A DNA stretch of 64,000 bases from Pseudooceanicola onchidii (GCF_004959925.1 NZ_SPUW01000003.1:682001-746000), one strand, 5' to 3'. Positions 1-8,266 are shown, counted from the first letter of the stretch. Translations and numbers: made by a program. Notes: a model not told the origin generated them from the letters alone.

Positions 1-50
1 CCGAGGGCCGTGATGCGGCCGAGGACATCCACGCGGCGCTGATGGCCTAG
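1..50 (+). CDS. preT: C-terminal end of a probable NAD(P)/FAD oxidoreductase, PreT-like (partial)
   Basis: Only the last 15 codons are in the window; they end with TAG at 48-50 and read EGRDAAEDIHAALMA. This tail, a Gly-Arg/Lys-x-Ala-Ala followed by an Ile-His helix, is what I expect at the end of GltD/PreT-type FAD-NAD(P) oxidoreductases. The next oxidoreductase gene on the same strand is preA, whose partner subunit is PreT. PreT passes electrons from NADH through FAD and Fe-S clusters to PreA. The assignment is an inference from a very short sequence plus context; the body of the gene lies outside the window. Confidence 0.5.
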   Translation, partial: EGRDAAEDIHAALMA

Positions 51-137
51 GCGATGATTGGCGCGGCGGTCATTCCGGGCAAGGCGAATAGGCCCATTTG
101 TGATATCTTCCCCAAATCTTTTGAGGGGGAGATCACA

Positions 138-974
138 ATGACCGACATTCATTCCGCGCTTCATCACCACTATACCACCGGCACGCTGCGCGACGCTTTC
201 ATGGCCGGCATCCGCAAGAAGGGGGCCGATCCCGACAACCTTCATTTCGCCGATATCGAGAACGGCGATGAATTCCACACCGGCGGCGGGGTGGCGACCG
301 ATGATCTGCTGGCGCAGGTGCCGCTGACCCGGGGGATGCAGGTGGTCGACATCGGCTGCGGCGTCGGTGGTCCGGCGCGCAAGCTGGCGCATCACCATGG
401 CGCCCATGTCACCGGGGTGGACCTCACGCCTGAATTCGTCGAACTGGCCGAGGAGCTGTCGGAACGCTGCGGCCTGTCGAAGCTGACCGACTTTCGCATC
501 GGCAGCGGCACCGACCTGCCGCTGGACGACGCATCGCAGGACCTGGCCACGCTGCTGCACGTCGGCATGAACATCGCGGACAAGGCCACCCTGATGACAG
601 AGGCCTTCCGCGTGCTCAAACCCGGCGGGCATTTCGCGATCTTCGACGTGATGCGCGGTGCGGGTGACGGTCAGCCATCCTATCCGTTGCCCTGGTCCAG
701 CCTGCCCGAAACCTCGTTCCTTGAACCGCTTGAAGCCTACCAGAATCTGGGGGCCAAGGCCGGGTTCACCACCGTCGCCGCGCGCGATCGTTCGCAGTTC
801 GCGCAGGACTTTACCGCCAAGATGAAGGCGCAGCTGGCCGAAAACGGCCCGCCGCCGCTTGGGCCGCATGTGATGATGGGCCCGAGTGCGCCCGAACGCA
901 TGGGCAACTTCAACGCCGCCATCGCCGCAGGGCAGGCGGCACCGACCGAACTCATTCTCAGAAAACCGGACTAG
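138..974 (+). CDS. class I SAM-dependent methyltransferase, substrate unknown
   Basis: A 278-aa protein with a Rossmann-fold methyltransferase core. The glycine-rich SAM loop VDIGCGVGGPAR is at about residues 70-81, an acidic strand end (GVDLTP) lies near 100, and LLHVGMNI followed by RVLKPGG (post-motif III) is at about 155-190. I start at ATG 138 because GAGGGGGAGA lies just upstream at 125-134; an in-frame ATG at 54 has no such site. It sits between the presumed preT tail and preA, with 16 nt to preA, so it is probably co-transcribed with the pyrimidine reductase subunits. The family resembles small-molecule N/C-methyltransferases; nothing in the sequence fixes a substrate. Confidence 0.85.
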   Translation: MTDIHSALHHHYTTGTLRDAFMAGIRKKGADPDNLHFADIENGDEFHTGGGVATDDLLAQVPLTRGMQVVDIGCGVGGPARKLAHHHGAHVTGVDLTPEFVELAEELSERCGLSKLTDFRIGSGTDLPLDDASQDLATLLHVGMNIADKATLMTEAFRVLKPGGHFAIFDVMRGAGDGQPSYPLPWSSLPETSFLEPLEAYQNLGAKAGFTTVAARDRSQFAQDFTAKMKAQLAENGPPPLGPHVMMGPSAPERMGNFNAAIAAGQAAPTELILRKPD

Positions 975-990
975 CTAGGGGAGCCGCGCC

Positions 991-2295
991 ATGGCCGATC
1001 TCACGACTGACTTCCTGGGCATCAAAAGCCCCAACCCGTTCTGGCTGGCCTCGGCCCCGCCGACGGACAAGGAATACAACGTCCGCCGCGCCTTTGACGC
1101 AGGCTGGGGCGGGGTCGTGTGGAAGACGCTTGGCGCCGAAGGCCCGCCGGTCGTCAACGTCAACGGACCGCGCTATGGCGCGATCTGGGGGGCGGACCGG
1201 CGGCTTCTGGGGCTCAATAATATTGAGCTCATCACCGACCGCCCGCTCGAGGTGAACCTCGAGGAAATGACGCGGGTGAAGAAGGATTACCCCGACCGCG
1301 CGCTGATCGCCTCGATTATGGTCCCCTGTGACGAGGCCTCGTGGAAGGCGATCCTGCCGCGCGTGGCGGAAACCGGCTGCGACGGGATCGAGCTGAACTT
1401 CGGCTGCCCGCACGGGATGAGCGAACGCGGCATGGGCGCGGCCGTGGGGCAGGTGCCGGAATACATCCAGATGGTCACCGAATGGTGCAAGATGTACTAC
1501 GACCGCCCGGTGATCGTGAAGCTGACGCCCAACATCACCGACATCCGCAAACCGGCCGAGGCCGCGCGGGCCGGTGGTGCCGACGCAGTGTCGCTGATCA
1601 ACACGATCAACTCGATCACCCACGTGGATCTGGACCTGATGGCGCCGGAACCGACGATCGACGGCAAGGGCTCGCACGGCGGCTACTGCGGCCCGGCGGT
1701 GAAACCCATTGCACTGTCGATGGTGTCGGAAATCGCCCGCAACCCGGCGACGCACGGCCTGCCGATCAGCGGCATCGGCGGCATCACCACCTGGCGCGAT
1801 GCGGCGGAATTCATGGTCATGGGCTGCGGCAACGTGCAGGTGTGCACGGCGGCCATGACCTATGGCTTCAAGGTGGTGCAGGAAATGATCTCGGGCCTGT
1901 CGCAGTGGATGGACGAAAAGGGCTATACCTCCACCGACCAGTTCATCGGCAAGGCGGTGCCCAATGTCACCGACTGGCAGTACCTGAACCTCAACTACGT
2001 CACCAAGGCGAAGATCGACCAGGACGCCTGCATCAGCTGCGGCCGCTGCTATGCCGCCTGCGAGGACACCAGCCACCAGGCGATCGCGATGAAAGAGGGC
2101 CGCGTCTTCGAGGTCATCGACGAGGAATGCGTGGCCTGCAATCTCTGCGTCAACGTCTGCCCGGTCGAGGACTGCATCACCATGGTCGAGATGGACAAGG
2201 GCGCGGTCGATCCGCGCACCGGTGTCGAGGTCGGGGATTACGCCAACTGGACGCAGCATCCCAACAACCCGATGGCGGTGAAGGCGGCAGAGTAA
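991..2295 (+). CDS. preA: NAD-dependent dihydropyrimidine dehydrogenase, subunit PreA
   Basis: A 434-aa cytoplasmic protein that reduces uracil/thymine to the 5,6-dihydro form, the first step of reductive pyrimidine breakdown. The N-terminal ~310 residues are an FMN-binding TIM barrel of the dihydroorotate dehydrogenase type (NFGCPHGMSERGMG, KLTPNITDI, GIGGITTW). The C-terminal tail carries two [4Fe-4S] motifs, CISCGRCYAAC near residue 346 and CVACNLCVNVCP near 381. At the loop that holds the catalytic cysteine of mammalian DPD (GMGLACGQ, from memory) this protein has GMGAAVGQ, a valine. It lies 16 nt after the methyltransferase and is followed by a strong terminator. Confidence 0.95.
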   Translation: MADLTTDFLGIKSPNPFWLASAPPTDKEYNVRRAFDAGWGGVVWKTLGAEGPPVVNVNGPRYGAIWGADRRLLGLNNIELITDRPLEVNLEEMTRVKKDYPDRALIASIMVPCDEASWKAILPRVAETGCDGIELNFGCPHGMSERGMGAAVGQVPEYIQMVTEWCKMYYDRPVIVKLTPNITDIRKPAEAARAGGADAVSLINTINSITHVDLDLMAPEPTIDGKGSHGGYCGPAVKPIALSMVSEIARNPATHGLPISGIGGITTWRDAAEFMVMGCGNVQVCTAAMTYGFKVVQEMISGLSQWMDEKGYTSTDQFIGKAVPNVTDWQYLNLNYVTKAKIDQDACISCGRCYAACEDTSHQAIAMKEGRVFEVIDEECVACNLCVNVCPVEDCITMVEMDKGAVDPRTGVEVGDYANWTQHPNNPMAVKAAE

Positions 2296-2300
2296 GCAAA

Positions 2301-2432
2301 GGGGGCTCTGCCCCCGTCCTGCGGACTCCCCCGGAATATGACAACCAGAGGAAGCAGGCGGCCCGCCTTCCCCTGGTCAGGTATCCTCGGGGGTGAGCGG
2401 CCAGGGGCCGCGAGGGGGCAGACAGCCCCCTT
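2301..2432. repeat. dispersed intergenic repeat R1, inverted pair
   Basis: The plus-oriented copy begins GGGGGCTCTGCCCCC at 2301 and continues through CTGCGGACTCCCCCGGAATAT to CCAGAGGAAG near 2354. It is followed by a minus-oriented copy ending GGGGGCAGACAGCCCCC at 2430. Similar sequence occurs at seven other intergenic sites in this window. The pair fills the gap between the convergent preA and MFS genes, and the outermost hairpin of the second copy acts as the preA terminator. Confidence 0.8.
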
Positions 2433-2435
2433 TTT
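2414..2435 (+). terminator. Rho-independent terminator of the preA transcript
   Basis: GGGGGC at 2414-2419 pairs with GCCCCC at 2425-2430 across a five-base loop, and TTTTT follows at 2431-2435. The T tract is on the plus side, so it serves preA. It touches the stop codon of the convergent MFS gene. Confidence 0.8.
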
Positions 2436-3652
2436 CATTCCAGCCCGCGCCGTTTCGCGTCGGCCACGGTCAGCAGGTACAAAAGCAACCCCGCCACCGC
2501 CAGCGCCGCACCGACATAGCCCGAGGCCGGAAAGCCATGCCCGCCCGCCACGACCCGCGCGGCCAGGAAGGGGCCGAGGGCATTGGCGAAGTTGAAGGCG
2601 GCGTGGTGGAGCGAGGCGGCCAGCTGCTGTGCCTCGCCCGCGACGTTCATCAGCCGGGTCTGCATCACCGTCGACACACCGCCCAGCACGCCCATCAGCG
2701 CGACGGGCAGGGCCATGGTCCAGAGGCTGACCCCGGCGAGCATCGGATAGAGACCCAGCACAAGCGCCCCGCCGCCGAAGGACAGGATCGCGGTGCGGTT
2801 CATGTTGCGGTCCGCCAGCGCACCCATCACGAGGTTGAAGACGGTCATGCCCACGCCCGCGATCATCAGCATCAGGGCCACGGCGGTCTCGTCCCCGCCA
2901 AGCGTCGTCTGCACGTTCGAGGCGATGTAGGTATAGACCGCGAAGAAGCCGCCGAACCCGATCGCGCCGGTCAGCAGCGTCAGCCAGACCTGTCGGTTGC
3001 CAAGCGCGCCCAGTTCGGTCAGCGGGTTGGCCTTGGCGTCCGCCGGCGTGCGCGGCGCCTTGAGGTAGACCGCGAGCGCACAGGCCAGGGCGAGGGCGCT
3101 GACCATGTAGAGGCTTGAGCGCCAGCCGAGGTAGGTGCTCATGATGCTGGCCACGGGCACGCCGATGGTGGTGGCGATCGTCAGCCCGAGGAACACGCGC
3201 GAGACGGCGGTGGCCCGCTTGTGGCGCGGCACGACCGAGGCCGCGACCAGGGCCGCGACGCCCAGGTAGGCGCCGTGCGGCAGGCCCGAGGCAAAGCGCG
3301 CGGCGGTGAAGAGGCCGAAGGTCGGGGCCATGGCGGCCAGGGCGTTGAAGGCGGCGAAGGCCATCATCAGCCAGACCAGCAGGCGGCGTTTGCGCATCCG
3401 GGCGGCCGCCACCGACAGGATCGGCGCGCCGACCACCACGCCAAGCGCATAGGCGCTGATGGCATCGGCGGCACGGGCCTCCGTCACGCCCAGTTCGGCC
3501 GCGAAATCGGGCAGCAACGCCATGGAGGCGAATTCGGCCACCCCGATGGCAAAACCGCCCATGGCGAGGGCAAAGATCACCATGCCGGCGCTGACGTCCG
3601 GGCGGGTCGCGGTGGTCTGGCGAGAGGTCATCTCCGCTGTCTGGTCTGACAT
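2435..3652 (-). CDS. MFS transporter, AraJ/DHA1-type efflux permease
   Basis: A 405-aa inner-membrane protein with about twelve hydrophobic helices and the basic cytoplasmic loop RMRKRR between helices 2 and 3, followed by the typical FxxARFASGLPHGAYLG segment. The opening GGFAIGVAEFASMALLPDFA and the whole pattern match the COG2814 sugar/drug efflux group. I start at the methionine at 3652 (MSDQTAEM); longer in-frame readings add an Arg-rich stretch that does not look like protein. It lies between the convergent preA operon and the RutR-like regulator gene, which reads in the same direction 126 nt upstream. An export role linked to pyrimidines is possible but not shown. Confidence 0.85.
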   Translation of the reverse strand: MSDQTAEMTSRQTTATRPDVSAGMVIFALAMGGFAIGVAEFASMALLPDFAAELGVTEARAADAISAYALGVVVGAPILSVAAARMRKRRLLVWLMMAFAAFNALAAMAPTFGLFTAARFASGLPHGAYLGVAALVAASVVPRHKRATAVSRVFLGLTIATTIGVPVASIMSTYLGWRSSLYMVSALALACALAVYLKAPRTPADAKANPLTELGALGNRQVWLTLLTGAIGFGGFFAVYTYIASNVQTTLGGDETAVALMLMIAGVGMTVFNLVMGALADRNMNRTAILSFGGGALVLGLYPMLAGVSLWTMALPVALMGVLGGVSTVMQTRLMNVAGEAQQLAASLHHAAFNFANALGPFLAARVVAGGHGFPASGYVGAALAVAGLLLYLLTVADAKRRGLE

Positions 3653-3778
3653 CTGTCGATCCGGAATTTGGGGGGACGGGTGGCTCCGTCCGGTCGCCTC
3701 CCTATGGGCAGACCTAACGGCTCTGCGCGCCAATGCAAGCGGCAAAGCGGGGCGGGCGGGTTTGCAGAAATGCGACGT

Positions 3779-4402
3779 TCAGGCGTCGGGCGACAGCAAC
3801 CGGGTGAAGAGCGTGACCAGGTAATCCTCGGCCGCCGGGAAGGGGTCCGGCACCTCGGGCCCCAGCACCGCGCCGACCTGTACCTCGAAATCCGCGTAAT
3901 GCTGCGTCAGCGACCAGATCGAGAAGATCAGGTGATGCGGATCCGAAGGCTTGAGCGCGCCCTGGTCCATCCAGCCGCGGATGATCGCCGCCTTTTCGTC
4001 GACCAGCGGCTTGAGGTCCGACGACAGCGTGTCGCGGGTGTGCGGCGCGCCCTGCAGCACCTCGTTGGCGAACAGGCGGCTTTCGCGCGGCATGTCGCGG
4101 CTCATCGCCAGTTTCGCGCGCACGTAGGTCAGGATCTCGTCCAGCGGATCGCCGCCCGCGTCGATCTTGCGCATCGGGGCAAGCCAGATGTCGAGCAGGC
4201 CGTTCAACAGATGCGTATGGATCGCTTCCTTGCTGGGGAAGTAATACAGCAGATTGGGTTTCGACAGGTTGGCGGCCCGGGCCAGCTGATCGACGGTAGA
4301 GCCGCGGAATCCATAGGTGGAAAAGACATCAAGCGCGGCTTCGGTGATCGTGGCGATCTTGTTTCGCTGGATCCGGGTCTGGCCCGCTACGCTGTCTTTC
4401 AT
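3779..4402 (-). CDS. rutR: TetR-family regulator, RutR-like, probable repressor of pyrimidine catabolism
   Basis: A 207-aa protein. The N-terminal helix-turn-helix covers about residues 20-65 (ITEAALDVFSTYGFRGSTVD, then NLSKPNLLYYFPSKEAI). The rest is an all-helical ligand and dimer domain of the RutR/YcdC C-terminal type. The start at 4402 follows GGGCAGG. The gene is divergent from hyuC, and a palindrome close to the E. coli RutR consensus TTGACCANNTGGTCAA (from memory) sits in the hyuC leader. RutR in E. coli senses uracil and thymine; the same effectors are likely here but are inferred. A related arm pair (TTGACCA-N5-TGGTC at 4467-4483) upstream of its own start suggests autoregulation. 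Confidence 0.85.
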   Translation of the reverse strand: MKDSVAGQTRIQRNKIATITEAALDVFSTYGFRGSTVDQLARAANLSKPNLLYYFPSKEAIHTHLLNGLLDIWLAPMRKIDAGGDPLDEILTYVRAKLAMSRDMPRESRLFANEVLQGAPHTRDTLSSDLKPLVDEKAAIIRGWMDQGALKPSDPHHLIFSIWSLTQHYADFEVQVGAVLGPEVPDPFPAAEDYLVTLFTRLLSPDA

Positions 4403-4522
4403 GAGCCTGCCCCGGCCTTGCAAATCATGTACCCAGTGTTCGCCATATCGGGCCGCAGGTCCAGCCTTGACCAAAAAATGGTCGGCTTTCGGGACTGTTG
4501 CGGCGGTAAATTGGTGAAATTC

Positions 4523-4572
4523 TTGACTGGTCCCGGGCCTCTGATAGCTTCGGCTTTGACCGATTGGTCAAA
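4523..4572 (+). promoter_or_regulatory. hyuC promoter with RutR-box-like operator
   Basis: A -35-like TTGACT at 4523-4528 and a -10-like TAGCTT at 4545-4550 are 16 nt apart. Directly downstream lies TTTGACC-GATT-GGTCAAA at 4555-4572, a perfect 7-bp inverted repeat. Its 16-bp core differs from the RutR consensus I recall at one position. A bound repressor here would block initiation or early elongation of hyuC, whose ATG is at 4600. The promoter hexamers are weak guesses; the palindrome is seen directly. Confidence 0.7.
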
Positions 4573-4599
4573 ATGCCAGCAAGCGCAGGAGAGCCGCCC

Positions 4600-5850
4600 A
4601 TGCCAGCCCCCGGGGAAAACCTGAAGATCAACGGTGACCGTCTGTGGGACAGCCTGATGGAAATGGCCAAGATCGGGCCGGGCGTGGCGGGGGGTAACAA
4701 CCGCCAGACCCTGACCGATGCCGACGCCGAGGGCCGCGCTCTGTTCCAGTCGTGGTGCGAGGCGGCAGGTTGCGAGATGGGGCTGGACACCATGGGCAAC
4801 ATGTTCGCCATGCGCGCAGGTACGGACCCGGATGCGCTGCCTGTCTATGTCGGGTCGCACCTCGATACCCAGCCCACGGGCGGCAAGTACGACGGCGTGC
4901 TTGGCGTTCTGGGCGGGCTCGAGGTTGTCCGCACGCTGAACGATCTGGACGTGAAGACCAGGCACCCGATCGTGGTGACCAACTGGACCAACGAGGAAGG
5001 CACCCGCTATGCCCCGGCGATGCTGTCGTCAGGCGTGTTTGCGGGCGTGCACACCGAAGACTGGGCCAAGGACCGTGTCGATGCCAAGGGCAAGCGGTTC
5101 GGGGATGAGCTGAAGCGCATCGGCTGGGAAGGGGATGAGCCTGTCGGCAGCCGCAAGATGCACGCGATGTTCGAGCTGCACATCGAACAGGGCCCGATCC
5201 TCGAGGCCGAGGGCAAGGACGTGGGCATCGTGACCCATGGACAGGGGCTCAGCTGGACGCAGGTGACGATCACCGGCAAGGACGCGCATACCGGCTCGAC
5301 CCCGATGCCGATGCGCAGGAACGCGGGCCTCGGCATGGCCAAGGTGCTGCAGCTGGTGGACGAAATCGCCTGGAGCCATGCCCCCCATGCGGTTGGCGCG
5401 GCGGGCCATATCGACGTCTTCCCCAATTCGCGCAACGTGATCCCCGGCAAGGTGGTCTTCACGGTCGACTTCCGATCGCCCGACCTTGCGGTGATCGAGG
5501 ACATGGAGGCGCGGCTTCGGAAAGAGGGGCAGGCGATCTGCGACGAGATGGGCTTGAGCGTCGAGTTCGAAAAGGTCGGCGGGTTCGATCCGGTCGAATT
5601 CGATGCGGGCTGTGTCGCCGCACTGCGCACTGCGGCGGAACGGCTGGGCTATTCGCATCGCGACATCATCTCGGGCGCGGGGCATGATGCCTGCTGGATC
5701 AACCAGGTCGCGCCGACGGCGATGATCATGTGTCCTTGCGTCGACGGTCTGTCGCATAATGAGGCGGAAGAGATATCGAAGGACTGGGCAACAGCCGGAA
5801 CGGATGTTCTTCTGCATGCCGTGGTCGAGACGGCGGAGATCGTGGAGTAA
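4600..5850 (+). CDS. hyuC: M20-family N-carbamoyl-beta-alanine (N-carbamoyl amino acid) amidohydrolase
   Basis: A 416-aa metalloenzyme for the last step of pyrimidine degradation: N-carbamoyl-beta-alanine gives beta-alanine, CO2 and ammonia. Metal ligands are visible in SHLDT (His87), KYDG (Asp98), TNEEG (Glu132/133), HIEQG (His194) and the late SHNEAEE. The SGAGHDA block before the last ligand is typical of the hydantoinase/carbamoylase M20 group. The ATG at 4600 has AGGAGAG at 4587-4593; an in-frame ATG at 4573 would abut the operator and lacks a good site. Allantoate amidohydrolase is the closest alternative, but hydA and preA nearby favour the pyrimidine pathway. Confidence 0.88.
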   Translation: MPAPGENLKINGDRLWDSLMEMAKIGPGVAGGNNRQTLTDADAEGRALFQSWCEAAGCEMGLDTMGNMFAMRAGTDPDALPVYVGSHLDTQPTGGKYDGVLGVLGGLEVVRTLNDLDVKTRHPIVVTNWTNEEGTRYAPAMLSSGVFAGVHTEDWAKDRVDAKGKRFGDELKRIGWEGDEPVGSRKMHAMFELHIEQGPILEAEGKDVGIVTHGQGLSWTQVTITGKDAHTGSTPMPMRRNAGLGMAKVLQLVDEIAWSHAPHAVGAAGHIDVFPNSRNVIPGKVVFTVDFRSPDLAVIEDMEARLRKEGQAICDEMGLSVEFEKVGGFDPVEFDAGCVAALRTAAERLGYSHRDIISGAGHDACWINQVAPTAMIMCPCVDGLSHNEAEEISKDWATAGTDVLLHAVVETAEIVE

Positions 5851-5900
5851 CGGGGGCCAGCCCCCGTACCCCCGAGGTATTTATGACCAGAAGAAGAACA
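5851..5900 (+). repeat. dispersed intergenic repeat R1, single copy
   Basis: CGGGGGCCAGCCCCCG, then CCCCCGAGGTATTTATGACC and AGAAGAAG, match the R1 layout: hairpin, C-run plus GGTATTT, purine tail. It fills the 67-nt gap between hyuC and hydA, so here the element is inside an apparent operon and ends just before the hydA ribosome-binding site. Confidence 0.75.
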
Positions 5901-5917
5901 GGTCAGGGAGAGTTTTC

Positions 5918-7378
5918 ATGAGCAAGGTCATCAAGGGCGGCACGGTCGTCACGGCGGATCGCCAGATCAAGGCGGATGTGCTGATCGAGGGCGAGACCAT
6001 CGTCGAGATCGGCGAGAACCTGAAAGGCGACGAGGTGATCGATGCCTCTGAGGCCTATGTCATCCCCGGCGGCATTGACCCGCATACGCATCTGGAGATG
6101 CCCTTCATGGGGACGACTGCGGCGGAGACATTCGAGACCGGCACATGGGCCGCGGCCTGTGGCGGCACGACGATGCTGATCGACTTCTGCCTGCCGGGCG
6201 AGGACGGGTCGATCAAGAACGCGATCCAGGAATGGCACCGGAAATCGGCGCCGCAGATCTGTTCCGACATCGGCTATCACATGGCGATCACCGGCTGGAA
6301 CGAGACCATCTTCGCCGAGATGAAGGATGCGGTCGACGCGGGCGTGAATTCGTTCAAGCATTTTATGGCCTACAAGGGCGCGCTGATGGTCGAGGATGAC
6401 GAGATGTTCGCGTCGTTCTCGCGCTGCCGCGAGCTGGGTGCGCTGCCGATGGTGCATGCGGAGAACGGCGATCTGGTCGATCTGATGCAGAAGAAGTTCC
6501 TGGCCGAGGGCAAGACCGGGCCGGAATGGCACGCGCGATCGCGCCCGCCGGAGTTCGAGGGCGAGGCGGCGAACCGGGCGATCACGATTGCGGATGCGGC
6601 AGGCACGCCGCTCTATATCGTTCATGTCAGCTGCGAACAGGCGCATGAGGCGATCCGCCGGGCCCGTCAGAAGGGCATGCGCGTCTATGGCGAACCGCTG
6701 GCGCAGTTCCTGACGTTGGATGACGACGAATACCTGTCTGAGGACTGGCTGCATTCGGCGCGCCGTGTGATGTCGCCGCCCTTCCGGGGCAAGGAGCATC
6801 AGGACGGGCTCTGGGCCGGCTTGCAGTCTGGCTCGCTGCAGGTGGTCGCGACGGACCACGCGGCGTTTTCGTCCGAACAGAAACGGATGGGCGTCGGGGA
6901 TTTCACCAAGATCCCGAACGGAACGAACGGTCTGGAAGAGCGCCTCGGCGTGCTCTGGACCCAAGGGGTCGAGACCGGGCGGCTCACGCCCGAGGAATTC
7001 GTCGCCGTGACCTCGACCAATATCGCGAAGATCCTGAACATGTATCCGCAGAAGGGTGCCATCGTGCCCGGGGCGGATGCGGATGTCGTGGTCTGGGATC
7101 CGTCGATTTCCAAGACCATCTCGGCCTCGAACCACCATTCCATTCTGGATTACAACGTCTTCGAGGGCTACGAGGTGACGGCACAGCCACGCTTCACCCT
7201 CAGCCGGGGCGAGGTCATCTGGGCCTGGGGACAGAATTCGCAGCCCCAGCCCGGTCGCGGACGGTTCGTTCCGCGCAAGCCGTTTTCCTCGGCCGCGAAG
7301 GCGCTGTCGAAGTGGAAAGAGCTGAACTCGCCGCGCTCGGTCGCGCGTGATCCGATGAACATTCCGGCGGGGATCTAA
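5918..7378 (+). CDS. hydA: dihydropyrimidinase (D-hydantoinase)
   Basis: A 486-aa cyclic amidohydrolase that opens 5,6-dihydrouracil or dihydrothymine to the N-carbamoyl-beta-amino acid. Binuclear zinc-site residues are visible: DPHTH (His56, His58), the lysine to be carboxylated in FMAYKG (Lys153), MVHAENGD (His180), IVHVS (His236) and VATDHA (Asp313). Length fits the family (about 460-490). Start at ATG 5918, preceded by GGGAGAG. The stop codon directly abuts the GTG start of the ABC ATPase gene, implying one transcript with hyuC and the importer. Confidence 0.95.
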   Translation: MSKVIKGGTVVTADRQIKADVLIEGETIVEIGENLKGDEVIDASEAYVIPGGIDPHTHLEMPFMGTTAAETFETGTWAAACGGTTMLIDFCLPGEDGSIKNAIQEWHRKSAPQICSDIGYHMAITGWNETIFAEMKDAVDAGVNSFKHFMAYKGALMVEDDEMFASFSRCRELGALPMVHAENGDLVDLMQKKFLAEGKTGPEWHARSRPPEFEGEAANRAITIADAAGTPLYIVHVSCEQAHEAIRRARQKGMRVYGEPLAQFLTLDDDEYLSEDWLHSARRVMSPPFRGKEHQDGLWAGLQSGSLQVVATDHAAFSSEQKRMGVGDFTKIPNGTNGLEERLGVLWTQGVETGRLTPEEFVAVTSTNIAKILNMYPQKGAIVPGADADVVVWDPSISKTISASNHHSILDYNVFEGYEVTAQPRFTLSRGEVIWAWGQNSQPQPGRGRFVPRKPFSSAAKALSKWKELNSPRSVARDPMNIPAGI

Positions 7379-8161
7379 GTGACTGCAACTCCTGTGATCC
7401 AGGCCAAGGGCCTCGATCTGACATTCCAGACCAACGACGGCCCGGTCCATGCCCTCAAGGGCGTGGACCTCGATATCGACAAGGGGGATTTTGTCAGCTT
7501 CATCGGCCCCTCGGGCTGTGGCAAGACCACCTTCCTGCGGTGCATCGCGGCGCTCGAACAGCCGACGGGCGGCACGCTCACGGTGAATGGCATGACGCCC
7601 GAAGACGCGCGGCTGGCGCGGGCCTATGGCTATGTCTTCCAGGCGGCGGGGCTTTATCCGTGGCGGACGATCGCGGGCAACATCAAGCTCCCGCTTGAGA
7701 TCATGGGCTTTTCCAAGGCCGAACAGGCGCAGCGGGTCGAAAAGGTGCTTGAGCTGGTCGACCTTGCGGGCTTTGGCGGCAAGTTTCCCTGGCAGCTGTC
7801 GGGCGGGATGCAGCAGCGTGCCTCGATCGCGCGGGCGTTGTCGTTTGACGCGGACATCCTGCTGATGGACGAACCTTTCGGGGCGCTGGATGAAATCGTA
7901 CGCGACCACCTGAACGAAGAGCTTCTGAAGCTCTGGGCGCGCACCGGCAAGACCATCGGCTTCGTCACCCATTCGATCCCCGAGGCGGTGTATCTCTCGA
8001 CCAAGATCGTGGTCATGTCACCGCGTCCGGGCCGGATCACCGATGTGATCGACAGCCCGCTGCCGAAGGACCGGCCGCTCGACATCCGCGACACGCCGGA
8101 ATTCCTGGAAATCGCACATCGCGTGCGCGAAGGCCTCAGGGCAGGGCATGCCTATGACTGA
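7379..8161 (+). CDS. ABC importer ATP-binding subunit, SsuB/TauB/ThiZ type
   Basis: A 260-aa ATPase with Walker A GPSGCGKTT (about residues 43-51), a Q-loop in YVFQAAGLYPW, signature LSGGMQQRASIARAL near 138 and Walker B DILLMDEPFGALDE near 160, then the H-loop FVTHSIPEA. The start is GTG at 7379, immediately after the hydA TAA, with GGCGGGGAT upstream. It energises the two permeases that follow. This subfamily serves importers of taurine, nitrate/sulfonates and thiamine or riboflavin precursors; the pyrimidine genes upstream make a pyrimidine-like ligand likely. Confidence 0.9.
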   Translation: MTATPVIQAKGLDLTFQTNDGPVHALKGVDLDIDKGDFVSFIGPSGCGKTTFLRCIAALEQPTGGTLTVNGMTPEDARLARAYGYVFQAAGLYPWRTIAGNIKLPLEIMGFSKAEQAQRVEKVLELVDLAGFGGKFPWQLSGGMQQRASIARALSFDADILLMDEPFGALDEIVRDHLNEELLKLWARTGKTIGFVTHSIPEAVYLSTKIVVMSPRPGRITDVIDSPLPKDRPLDIRDTPEFLEIAHRVREGLRAGHAYD

Positions 8162-8171
8162 CGCTCCGTCC

Positions 8172-8252
8172 CCTTGCTTCATCTTGCCAGAAATACTCAT
8201 GGCGGTGTCCGTGGGACGGGCGGAAGCTGAGTATTTGAAGCAAGGTGAAGAT
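8172..8252. repeat. R1 tail segments, inverted pair
   Basis: The stretch CCTTGCTTCATCTTGCCAGAAATACTC and the downstream GAGTATTTGAAGCAAGGTGAAG are inverted copies of the R1 tail (GAGTATTT, CAAG, GAAG) without the G-rich hairpin. They lie inside the ABC operon, between the ATPase and first permease genes, and could form a long imperfect stem in the mRNA. Confidence 0.6.
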
Positions 8253-8266
8253 CAGGAGGCGCGTCG

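Noticed and set aside
1212-1228. Palindrome GCTCAATA-A-TATTGAGC
   Set aside because: It lies inside preA, coding a conserved LNNIEL segment; codon choice and protein conservation explain it better than an operator.
4467-4483. TTGACCA-N5-TGGTC as a second full RutR operator
   Set aside because: The arms match, but the spacer is 5 bp where the RutR site I recall has 2, so the half-sites would be out of register; kept only as a possible auxiliary site.
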